Origin: Oscillibacter sp.
Lineage (GTDB): Bacteria; Bacillota; Clostridia; Oscillospirales; Oscillospiraceae
Assembly: GCA_014799855.1 (NCBI GenBank)
Contig: JAAVHG010000091.1
Span: 1 to 6,905 of the forward strand
Direction: 5' to 3'
Length of the DNA: 6,905 nucleotides
The notes beneath the pieces were generated by a model, which worked only from the letters and a program-made list of their open reading frames with translations, ran no database searches and was not told where the DNA came from. A program made the translations under genes and the position numbers. Below are positions 1-5,154 of this stretch, piece by piece. Each line of letters starts with the position of its first letter. The first letter of the stretch is position 1.

Positions 1-471
1 ACGGTCCGCCTCCTTGGGCAGGAAGCTGAGGGTGCCGTTGGGCTCAAAGACCGCCGTCTGGAGCTGGCTCAGGTCGAACCAGCCGCCGATGCGGCAGTAG
101 GTGAGAAATTCGCTGATGTCTATCCGGGCCTTTTTCAGATTCTCCCGGTAAATGACCCCGTTTTCCAGCAGCACCAGGGGCTTTCCCGTGATCAGGGCCC
201 GGGCTTTCAGGGACTTGTTGGTCAACAGGGAGATAACGACGGCGGCCAGGCCGTAGACAATGATGGCCGTCAGGGGCTTGACGGGCTCCTCCAGCTCCGT
301 GGCCAGCTCCGCGGCGGCGGAGCCGATGGTGATGCCGGTCACGTAGTCGAACATGGTCATCTGGGACACCTGCTTCGTGCCCATCAGCTTGGTCAGCAAA
401 AACAGCACCACCAGGGACAGCAGTGTGGTCAGGGCCGTCAGGCCCGCCTGGGTGAAAAGCTCCTTTTCCAT
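1..471 (-). CDS. DUF421 / YetF-like membrane protein, 3' end missing
   Basis: I read 157 residues from ATG at 471-469, running in frame off the left edge. The layout is that of the DUF421 (YetF/YrbG) family. Three hydrophobic helices (about residues 11-29, 39-56 and 66-84) are followed by a cytoplasmic domain with family-like strings such as KPLVLLENGVIY (97-108), NLKKARIDISEFL (111-123) and FEPNGTLSFLP (142-152). The FDYVTGITIGSAA segment (41-53) matches the second-helix region. The family's biochemical role is poorly known; in Bacillus, members are linked to spores and the envelope. It lies 162 bp downstream of the CLC gene on the same strand with no convincing promoter of its own, so co-transcription is likely. 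The start is ambiguous. An in-frame ATG 36 bases upstream (507-505), with its own AGGAG, would add 12 residues (MPEIVSSREVFL). I prefer 471 because the mature-looking N-terminus begins there and GGGAGG sits 8 bases upstream. Family call is firm, function unknown. Confidence 0.85.
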   Translation of the reverse strand, partial: MEKELFTQAGLTALTTLLSLVVLFLLTKLMGTKQVSQMTMFDYVTGITIGSAAAELATELEEPVKPLTAIIVYGLAAVVISLLTNKSLKARALITGKPLVLLENGVIYRENLKKARIDISEFLTYCRIGGWFDLSQLQTAVFEPNGTLSFLPKEADR

Positions 472-474
472 AAG

Positions 475-529
475 AAAAACCTCCCGAGAAGAGACTATTT
501 CCGGCATAGTCTCTCCTGGGGAGGTTTTT
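475..529 (-). promoter_or_regulatory. Long hairpin overlapping the DUF421 ribosome binding sites
   Basis: An 11-bp outer stem pairs 475-485 with 519-529. After a 4x4 internal loop, an 8-bp inner stem pairs 490-497 with 507-514, closing a 9-base loop. Both flanks are T-rich when read outward (TTTTTTT on plus, TTTTTCTT on minus), so it looks like a bidirectional intrinsic terminator. On the minus transcript it lies between CLC and DUF421. Its 3' arm contains the GGGAGG that serves ATG471, and its inner arm contains the AGGAG that serves ATG507. It could therefore attenuate read-through from CLC, block translation initiation, or both. The pairing is seen directly; the regulatory role is inferred. 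Confidence 0.7.
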
Positions 530-633
530 TTATGCAATTCTCCGGCAGATGGGCGGGCCCTTAATGGCATTTTGTAAAGAAAAATCCGCCAAAAAGCTAT
601 GTGCGGGGCCCGGCCTCCTGGTCAGGCTATTTC

Positions 634-1947
634 CTATTTCAGCACCAATTCCTCCGGCGGGGACATATCGTCGGCGGCGTGGCTGTTGACCTGAGCGTTG
701 ACAAATTTGGCCTTCAGCTTGGAGTACAGGATGGTCTGGCTGCTGTACAGCCCGGTGTAGCCGGAGAGGAAATAGCTGAGGCCGCAGGCCAGGGCGAAGT
801 ACAGCAGTCCCTCCGCCCCGAACAGCTCTACGGAGAGGAAAATGGAGGCAATGGCGCAGTTGGTGACGCCGCAGAACACCGACACCAGCCCCAGCGCCGC
901 CCCGAAGCCCGCCGGCAGTCCCAGCAGCGGCCCGGCCACGCACCCGAAGGCGGCCCCCACAAAGAAGGAGGGCACCACCTCGCCGCCCTTGAACCCGGCG
1001 GCCAGCGTCACGGCGGTGAAGAGGAGGTTCCACAAAAAGGCCGTGGGCTTAGCCGTTCCGGTCTCGATGGCCGCGGCCACAATCTCCATGCCCGCGCCGT
1101 TGTAATCGGTGCAGCCCACCAGATACGTCAAAGCGATGATGATCACGCCGCCGGCCGCCACCCGCAGCCAGGGGTTGGGGATGCGGCGGACCATGAGGTG
1201 CTCCGTGGAGTGGACCACCCAGCAGAACAGGATGGACACCATGGCGCACAGCAGAGCCAGCACCGACACCTGGAAAAACGTGACAGGCGCCAGGGCCGGG
1301 ACATCCACGGCAAACCGGGTAGGGGCCACGCCAAGGAGGGTGGACACTCCATAGGCCCCCAGCGCCGAGAGCAGGCAGGGCACCATGGCCGCGTCGTACA
1401 TCACGCCCACGCTGATGCCCATAATGGCAAAGACCACGGCGGTCAGAGGCGTTCCGAACAGGGCGGAGAAGCAGGCCGCCATGCCGGAGAGCGTCGCCAC
1501 CCGAAGGTCCTCCTGGTCCAGCCGGAGGAGCCGCCCGGCCCCCTGGCCGATGGCGCCGCCGATTTGCAGCGCGGCCCCCTCCCGTCCGGCGGAGCCGCCG
1601 CACAGGTGGGTCAGCACCGTCCCCAGGAAAATCGCCGGAGGCAGCCGCCAGCTGAGACGGTTATCCTCGTGAACGGCGTCGATGATGGTGTTGGTGCCCT
1701 GGCCCTCCACGCCCATCAGGCGGTAGAAGGCCACGATGGCCAGTCCCGCCAAAGGCAGGCACCAGAGAAGCCAGGGGTACTCCGCCCAAAGCTCCGCCGC
1801 GCAGTGGACGCAGTTGTGGAACACCGCCCCCACGGCTCCCACCGCGAGGCCGATCACCGCCGACACCGCCAGCCATTTTCCAAAGGACCCTCCATAGAGC
1901 CAAAGCCGCTGGCCCAGCCGCCGGAACCCCTCCTGGTATCTCTCCAC
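634..1947 (-). CDS. CLC-family anion transporter, CLC-F-like branch
   Basis: A 437-residue polytopic membrane protein with a GTG start at 1947, GGGAG 9 bases upstream, and a TAG stop. CLC hallmarks are present. GGSAGREGAALQIGG (117-131) carries the gating glutamate E123. FGTPLTAVVF (164-173) and KGGEVVPSFF (320-329, the GxFxP-equivalent) follow. A late SGYTGLYSSQ (395-404) holds the candidate anion-coordinating tyrosine Y401. The usual GSGIP serine motif is replaced by GQGTNTII (82-89). The THL-GGSAGREG, GGEV-P, VELFG and SGxxGxYxSQ strings recall the fluoride/proton antiporter (CLC-F) subgroup rather than classical chloride members, although canonical CLC-F proteins, as I recall them, have GREGT-AVQ. 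The position of the internal proton glutamate of E. coli CLC (E203) is glycine (G177). No CBS domains are seen. Likely role: anion (chloride or fluoride) transport across the inner membrane. Family call is firm; the ion is uncertain. Confidence 0.88.
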   Translation of the reverse strand: MERYQEGFRRLGQRLWLYGGSFGKWLAVSAVIGLAVGAVGAVFHNCVHCAAELWAEYPWLLWCLPLAGLAIVAFYRLMGVEGQGTNTIIDAVHEDNRLSWRLPPAIFLGTVLTHLCGGSAGREGAALQIGGAIGQGAGRLLRLDQEDLRVATLSGMAACFSALFGTPLTAVVFAIMGISVGVMYDAAMVPCLLSALGAYGVSTLLGVAPTRFAVDVPALAPVTFFQVSVLALLCAMVSILFCWVVHSTEHLMVRRIPNPWLRVAAGGVIIIALTYLVGCTDYNGAGMEIVAAAIETGTAKPTAFLWNLLFTAVTLAAGFKGGEVVPSFFVGAAFGCVAGPLLGLPAGFGAALGLVSVFCGVTNCAIASIFLSVELFGAEGLLYFALACGLSYFLSGYTGLYSSQTILYSKLKAKFVNAQVNSHAADDMSPPEELVLK

Positions 1948-1985
1948 CGCCGTCCGCTCCCTTCCCGCGCATTTTCGCTGGCTCC

Positions 1986-2014
1986 ATTATAGGGCGGAGG
2001 CGGGAGAAATGCAA
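1986..2014 (-). promoter_or_regulatory. Sigma-A-type promoter of the CLC gene
   Basis: On the minus strand, TTGCAT (2014-2009) and a perfect TATAAT (1991-1986) are separated by exactly 17 bases. The predicted transcription start is near 1979, about 30 bases before the GTG start. That leaves no room for a fluoride riboswitch or other long leader. Confidence 0.85.
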
Positions 2015-2057
2015 GCTCCCCTTTGCCTGCGGCGTCCGGTTTTCCTGGGCCTTCGCC

Positions 2058-2071
2058 GGACCGCGCGGTCC
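2058..2071. repeat. Perfect 14-bp palindrome, possible operator
   Basis: GGACCGCGCGGTCC is its own reverse complement. Its left part overlaps CCGGAC (2056-2061), which is also inverted against GTCCGG at 2034-2039. It lies between the two divergent promoters, about 44 bp behind the CLC -35 element and about 110 bp before the serC -35 element. Regulator binding is only inferred; GC-rich palindromes also occur by chance. Confidence 0.4.
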
Positions 2072-2124
2072 AATTGTCTGCCACGCCAAAATTCAGGACA
2101 AATCTGGCCTGTGCTTTGTTGTAA

Positions 2125-2133
2125 TTATCCACA
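2125..2133 (+). other. Consensus DnaA box (single)
   Basis: TTATCCACA matches the 9-mer DnaA box consensus exactly and is followed by an A/T-rich stretch, about 48 bp before the serC -35 element. No second clear box is seen nearby, so this is not an origin. It may be a DnaA titration or regulatory site, or chance. Confidence 0.4.
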
Positions 2134-2178
2134 AAAACCTAATATTTTTTTAGCCAGACTGAAAAATTTTTATTTTTT
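2134..2178 (+). promoter_or_regulatory. A/T-tract stretch upstream of serC, UP-element-like
   Basis: In an otherwise GC-rich window this stretch contains an A-tract (2133-2137), a T7 run (2145-2151), AAAAATTTTT (2162-2171) and T6 (2173-2178). It ends 2 bases before the -35 hexamer. Such tracts can bind the RNA polymerase alpha C-terminal domain and bend DNA. It probably strengthens the serC promoter; this is inferred. Confidence 0.5.
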
Positions 2179-2180
2179 GG

Positions 2181-2209
2181 TTGAAACCGGGGGTCCGGGG
2201 GCGTATACT
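2181..2209 (+). promoter_or_regulatory. Sigma-A-type promoter of serC
   Basis: TTGAAA (2181-2186) and TATACT (2204-2209) are separated by 17 bases and preceded by A/T tracts. The predicted start is near 2216, giving a leader of about 74 bases. That is too short for a T-box or other large amino acid riboswitch. Confidence 0.85.
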
Positions 2210-2226
2210 ATAGGCTGACAGCAAAG

Positions 2227-2260
2227 AATCCGGCCGGGTCTGAAACTTCCGGGCCCGGTT
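2227..2260 (+). other. Imperfect hairpin in the serC leader
   Basis: The GC-rich arms CCGGCCGGG (2230-2238) and CCGGGCCCGG (2249-2258) can pair with one or two bulges around a loop of about 9-10 bases. It sits between the transcription start and the ribosome binding site (GGAGG, 2276-2280). No T-run follows, so it is not a terminator. It may stabilise the mRNA. Confidence 0.35.
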
Positions 2261-2289
2261 GGAAAAACAAACGATGGAGGAAAACGAAT

Positions 2290-3378
2290 ATGAAATACGG
2301 ACGCACCTACAACTTCTCCGCCGGACCCGCCATGATGCCGGAGCCCGTTCTCGAGGAGATCGCCGCCGAGATGATGAACTACCGGGGCAGCGGCATGTGT
2401 GTCATGGAGATGAGCCACCGCTCCAAGGTCTTCCAGCAGATCCGGGACGAGGCGGAGGCGGATCTCCGCAAGCTCATGGGCATTCCCGATAACTACAAGG
2501 TTCTCTTCATCCAGGGCGGCGGCACCGTGCAGTTTGCCATGGTGGCCATGAACCTGATGAAAAACGGCCTGGGCTGCTACGTGGAAACCGGAGCCTGGTC
2601 CAAGAAGGCCATCGCCGAGGGAAAGAAGTTCGGCGAGGTGAAGATTGTGGCCTCCTCCGCCGACAAGAATTTCTCCTATATCCCCGACTGCTCCAACCTG
2701 GACATTCCCGACAACGCCGACTACGTGTATATCTGCGAAAACGAGACCATCAACGGCACCACCTACTATAAGCTGCCGGACACCAAGGGGAAGATCCTGG
2801 TGGCGGACCAGTCCAGCATGTTCCTCTCCCGCCCCTGCGACGTGTCCAAATACGGCCTCATCTGGGCGGGCGTGCAGAAGAACGTGGGCCCCGCCGGCAT
2901 GGCGGTGGTCATCATCCGGGAGGACCTGCTCCGGGACGACCTGCCCAAGACCGTGCCCACCTATATGAGCTACAAGACCCACGCCGACAACGACTCCCTG
3001 TACAACACCCCCAACTGCTGGGCCATCTACTGCTGCGGGAAGGTGTTTAAATACCTGCTGGATAACGGCGGCCTGGAGGCGATGAACAAGCGCAACGAGG
3101 AGAAGGCCAGGATTCTCTACGACTTCCTGGACCAGAGCAAGCTGTTCACCGGCGCGGTGGTGAAGGAGGACCGTTCCCTGATGAACGTTCCCTTCGTCAC
3201 CCCCAGCAAGGAGCAGGACGCCGACGTGGTAGCCGCCAGCAAGGCCGCGGGCTTTGACAATTTGAAGGGCCACAAGAGTGTGGGCGGCCTCCGGGCCTCC
3301 ATCTACAACGCCATGCCCAAGGAGGGCGTGGAGGCGCTGGTGGAGTTTCTCAAGAAGTACGAGGAGGAGCACTCTTAA
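2290..3378 (+). CDS. serC: Phosphoserine aminotransferase
   Basis: A 362-residue, full-length class V (fold type I) PLP enzyme of the cytoplasm. It transaminates 3-phosphohydroxypyruvate with glutamate to give O-phosphoserine and 2-oxoglutarate, the second step of serine synthesis. The N-terminal FSAGPAMMPEPV (9-20) is the family signature. GGGT (76-79) binds cofactor phosphate. VADQSS (171-176) supplies the ring-nitrogen aspartate D173. WAGVQKNVGPAG (192-203) carries the Schiff-base lysine K197. GGLRASIYNAM (332-342) is the conserved substrate arginine region (R336-equivalent of E. coli). The usual NTPPTFAIY is NTPNCWAIY (239-247), a mild variation. The start is set by GGAGG 9 bases upstream of ATG2290. 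It is first in a probable serC-serA unit with a strong promoter; serA follows after 130 bp. Confidence 0.97.
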   Translation: MKYGRTYNFSAGPAMMPEPVLEEIAAEMMNYRGSGMCVMEMSHRSKVFQQIRDEAEADLRKLMGIPDNYKVLFIQGGGTVQFAMVAMNLMKNGLGCYVETGAWSKKAIAEGKKFGEVKIVASSADKNFSYIPDCSNLDIPDNADYVYICENETINGTTYYKLPDTKGKILVADQSSMFLSRPCDVSKYGLIWAGVQKNVGPAGMAVVIIREDLLRDDLPKTVPTYMSYKTHADNDSLYNTPNCWAIYCCGKVFKYLLDNGGLEAMNKRNEEKARILYDFLDQSKLFTGAVVKEDRSLMNVPFVTPSKEQDADVVAASKAAGFDNLKGHKSVGGLRASIYNAMPKEGVEALVEFLKKYEEEHS

Positions 3379-3379
3379 A

Positions 3380-3398
3380 GAGGGGATTTCATCCCCTC
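3380..3398 (+). other. Perfect hairpin just after serC
   Basis: GAGGGGAT (3380-3387) and ATCCCCTC (3391-3398) form a perfect 8-bp stem with a 3-base loop, 2 bases past the serC stop. No T-run follows, so it is not a classical terminator. It may protect the serC 3' end or reduce read-through into serA. A short CCGGT-TAT-ACCGG stem (3411-3423 region) and further GC-rich inverted segments follow in the 130-base spacer. Confidence 0.5.
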
Positions 3399-3508
3399 CG
3401 CGCTCCTTTCCGGTTATACCGGGCACGCCTGTCCCCCAATGGGCGTTTACCCTCGCGCTGTCGGTGCCCCTGGGGTGCATCGAGAACGAATGAAAGGGGT
3501 ATACTACT

Positions 3509-4423
3509 ATGTCAATTCGCGTTTTAGTCACTGATGGAATGGACGCCTCCGCCGTGGCAAAGCTCCGGGAGGATGGCTATGAGGTGGTGGAACAGTTTTA
3601 CGAGTCCGACGCCCTGGGGGCGGCTCTCCGGGAGTTCGACGCCGTGATCATCCGCTCCGCCACCAAGATCAAGGAACCCCAGATTGACGCCGCCAGGGAC
3701 AGCCGCTTAAAGCTGATCATCCGGGCCGGCGTGGGCGTGGACAACATCGCCGTGAAATACGCCGAGGCGGCGGGCATCGCCGTCCGCAACACCCCCCGGG
3801 CCTCCTCCAACGCCGTGGCGGAGCTGGCCATGGCCCTGCTGTTCTCCTGCGCCCGGAATATCTCCATCGCCGGGCACACCATGCGGCAGAACCGCTGGGA
3901 GAAAAAAGCCTATTCCAAGGGCTTCGAGCTGTCCGGCAAAACCATGGGCGTCATCGGCTACGGCCGCATTGGCCAGATGGTGGGAGCCAAGGGGCAGGCC
4001 CTGGGCATGAAGGTCCTCTCCACCGTCCACCGGAACAAGCCGGAGGGCTGCGAGTGCGAGACTATGCGGTTCGTCTCCATGGACGAGCTTCTGGCCGGGT
4101 CCGATATCCTGGTCCTCTGCGCCCCCGGCGGGGAAAAGCCCCTGGTGGACGCGGAATCCCTGGCAAAGATGCGGGACGGCGTGGTCATTGTCAACGTCTC
4201 CCGGGGCAGCAACGTGGATGAAGCCGCTCTGCTGGACGCGCTGAACTCCGGCAAGGTCCGGGCGGCGGGGCTGGACGTGTGGATGAGCGAGAAGGACCCC
4301 AACTGGGCCCTGGCCCAGCATCCGGCGGTCAGCTGCACCCCCCACGTGGGCGCGGGCACCAAGGAGGCCCAGAAGCGCATCGGCGCGGAGCTGGTGGACC
4401 TGGTGGAGGGGTTTTCCTTCTAA
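3509..4423 (+). CDS. serA: D-3-phosphoglycerate dehydrogenase, short form without ACT domain
   Basis: A 304-residue D-2-hydroxyacid dehydrogenase that, next to serC, most likely oxidises 3-phosphoglycerate to 3-phosphohydroxypyruvate in the cytoplasm. The substrate domain has RAGVGVDNI (72-80) and NTPRASSNAVAELA (94-107). The Rossmann domain has GYGRIG (150-155). The catalytic triad is visible: R232 in NVSRG, E261 in DVWMSEKDP, and H279 in TPHVGAGTKEAQ, a phosphoglycerate-dehydrogenase-like string. It ends right after the catalytic domain, so no ACT regulatory domain is present and ACT-type serine feedback is not expected. Unusually, after the second Rossmann strand the NAD-selecting Asp is replaced: the sequence reads LSTVHRNK (170-177), with V173-H174-R175. 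This may favour NADP(H). The start ATG3509 has AAAGGGG 9 bases upstream. An alternative identity is another 2-hydroxyacid dehydrogenase, less likely given serC and the HVGAGTKEAQ motif. Confidence 0.92.
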   Translation: MSIRVLVTDGMDASAVAKLREDGYEVVEQFYESDALGAALREFDAVIIRSATKIKEPQIDAARDSRLKLIIRAGVGVDNIAVKYAEAAGIAVRNTPRASSNAVAELAMALLFSCARNISIAGHTMRQNRWEKKAYSKGFELSGKTMGVIGYGRIGQMVGAKGQALGMKVLSTVHRNKPEGCECETMRFVSMDELLAGSDILVLCAPGGEKPLVDAESLAKMRDGVVIVNVSRGSNVDEAALLDALNSGKVRAAGLDVWMSEKDPNWALAQHPAVSCTPHVGAGTKEAQKRIGAELVDLVEGFSF

Positions 4424-4434
4424 AATGTACATCA

Positions 4435-4467
4435 GGCGGGGCTGTTCCAGCCCCGCCTTTTCCTTTT
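4435..4467 (+). terminator. Intrinsic terminator of serC-serA
   Basis: A perfect 10-bp GC-rich stem (GGCGGGGCTG, 4435-4444, with CAGCCCCGCC, 4448-4457) has a TTC loop and is followed by TTTTCCTTTT. It begins 12 bases after the serA stop. Confidence 0.9.
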
Positions 4468-4491
4468 CCAAAAATTTTTTCTCCCCTCCGC

Positions 4492-4516
4492 GAAACCCTG
4501 GGCCGCCGTTTTCGTC
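4492..4516 (+). promoter_or_regulatory. ECF-type promoter upstream of the sigma factor gene
   Basis: GAAAC (4492-4496) and CGTC (4513-4516) are separated by exactly 16 bases. This matches the known Bacillus sigma-M/sigma-W pattern (TGAAAC-N16-CGTC/A) except for C in place of the leading T. An A5T6 stretch (4470-4480) lies just upstream, as is common for ECF promoters. The predicted start is about 70 bases before the sigma factor ATG. No sigma-A promoter of similar quality is seen here. Autoregulation by the encoded sigma factor is the natural inference. Confidence 0.7.
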
Positions 4517-4544
4517 TTAATCAATAAAGACCGCATTTGGGACC

Positions 4545-4562
4545 CCGCCGGAAACGCGGCGG
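4545..4562 (+). other. Small GC hairpin in the sigma factor leader
   Basis: CCGCCG (4545-4550) pairs with CGGCGG (4557-4562) around a 6-base loop, 23 bases before the GGAGG. No T-run follows. Its role, if any, is unknown. Confidence 0.35.
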
Positions 4563-4582
4563 CGGAGTTCCCGATGACGATG

Positions 4583-4590
4583 AAAGGAGG
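4583..4590 (+). promoter_or_regulatory. Ribosome binding site that fixes the sigma factor start
   Basis: AAAGGAGG lies 6 bases before ATG4597. An in-frame TTG at 4537 has no such site and would add 20 low-complexity, charged residues, so 4597 is chosen. Confidence 0.85.
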
Positions 4591-4596
4591 ATCGCC

Positions 4597-5154
4597 ATGG
4601 AAGATACGCAGATCATCGGCCTCTATTGGGACCGGGACCAGCGGGCCGTTGAGGAGACCGCCGGAAAATACGGCTCTTTCCTGCTCCGTCTGGCCTGGAA
4701 CATTCTCCGGGTCCACGGCGACGCGGAGGAGTGCGTCAACGACGTGTATCTCCGGGCCTGGAACGCCATGCCCCCGGAGCGGCCCGTTGCCCTGCGGCCC
4801 TGGCTGGGGCGGATTGTCCGGAACCTGTCCCTGGACCGCTGGAAGCGGGATCACGCCCAAAAGCGGGGCGGCGGCATGGAGGACCTTCTGGGAGAGCTGG
4901 CGGAGTGCGTCCCCGGCGGCGGCGATCCCCAGAAGCGTCTGGAAGACCAGGAGATCGCCGGAGCCATCAGCCAATTCCTCCGGCGGCTTCCGGAGGAGAG
5001 CCGGAATATGTTCCTCCGGCGGTACTGGTACGGCCAGGGGGCGGCGGAAATCGCCCAGGCCCTGGGCTGTGGGGCGGGGCGGGTCAAATCCTCCCTGTTC
5101 CGGACGCGGAAGGCTCTGCGGGTTTATTTGGAAAAGGAGGGAATTGTCCTGTGA
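4597..5154 (+). CDS. ECF-family RNA polymerase sigma factor
   Basis: A 185-residue sigma-70 family protein with only regions 2 and 4, the ECF layout. Region 2 covers about residues 15-86: DAEECVNDVYLRAW (42-55) is the core-binding/-10 helix pattern, and PWLGRIVRNLSLDRWKR (68-84) is the following conserved helix. A linker of about 35 residues (87-120) is Gly/Glu-rich. Region 4 covers about 121-178, with LPEESRNMFLRRY (131-143) and the helix-turn-helix GAAEIAQALG...RVKSSLFRTRKAL (148-174) that contacts the -35 element. It directs RNA polymerase to a specific regulon and is probably held inactive by the protein encoded next. The stop TGA overlaps the next start (GTGA, 5151-5154), implying translational coupling. 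A GAAAC-N16-CGTC promoter upstream suggests self-activation. Exact ECF group and target genes cannot be told from the sequence. Confidence 0.93.
   Translation: MEDTQIIGLYWDRDQRAVEETAGKYGSFLLRLAWNILRVHGDAEECVNDVYLRAWNAMPPERPVALRPWLGRIVRNLSLDRWKRDHAQKRGGGMEDLLGELAECVPGGGDPQKRLEDQEIAGAISQFLRRLPEESRNMFLRRYWYGQGAAEIAQALGCGAGRVKSSLFRTRKALRVYLEKEGIVL

Noticed and set aside
538..633. Promoter for DUF421 on the minus strand
   Set aside because: A TTTACA -35-like hexamer exists (578-573), but no acceptable -10 lies 16-18 bases away.
1948..1979. Fluoride riboswitch in front of the CLC gene
   Set aside because: The predicted leader is only about 30 bases, too short for the crcB motif, and its conserved segments are not seen upstream either.
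601..1992. 463-codon open frame on the plus strand opposite the CLC gene
   Set aside because: The protein is low-complexity (Gly, His, Arg, Gln rich) with no domain. It arises from GC-rich codon bias opposite a clear CLC gene and has no good ribosome binding site.
2182..2205. TGAAAC...CGTA upstream of serC as a second ECF promoter
   Set aside because: The spacer is 14 bases rather than 16, while the overlapping sigma-A elements fit perfectly with 17.
3500..3505. TATACT just before serA as a promoter -10 element
   Set aside because: It lies 3 bases before the ATG, overlaps the spacer after the ribosome binding site, and has no -35 hexamer at the right distance.
2170..3531. 453-codon open frame on the minus strand opposite serC
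   Set aside because: It is His/Val/Gly-rich without recognisable motifs and mirrors the codon bias of serC. Its start lies inside the serA 5' end.
3707..4471. 254-codon minus-strand frame opposite serA
   Set aside because: It starts inside the serA terminator hairpin and has no motifs; a shadow of serA.
4537..4596. Upstream TTG start extending the sigma factor by 20 residues
   Set aside because: There is no ribosome binding site, the extension is low-complexity, and ATG4597 has an ideal AAAGGAGG.
4731..5150. Extension of the membrane protein frame upstream of GTG5151
   Set aside because: It overlaps the sigma factor out of frame with a low-complexity product. GTG5151 has AAGGAGG and the typical 4-base overlap.
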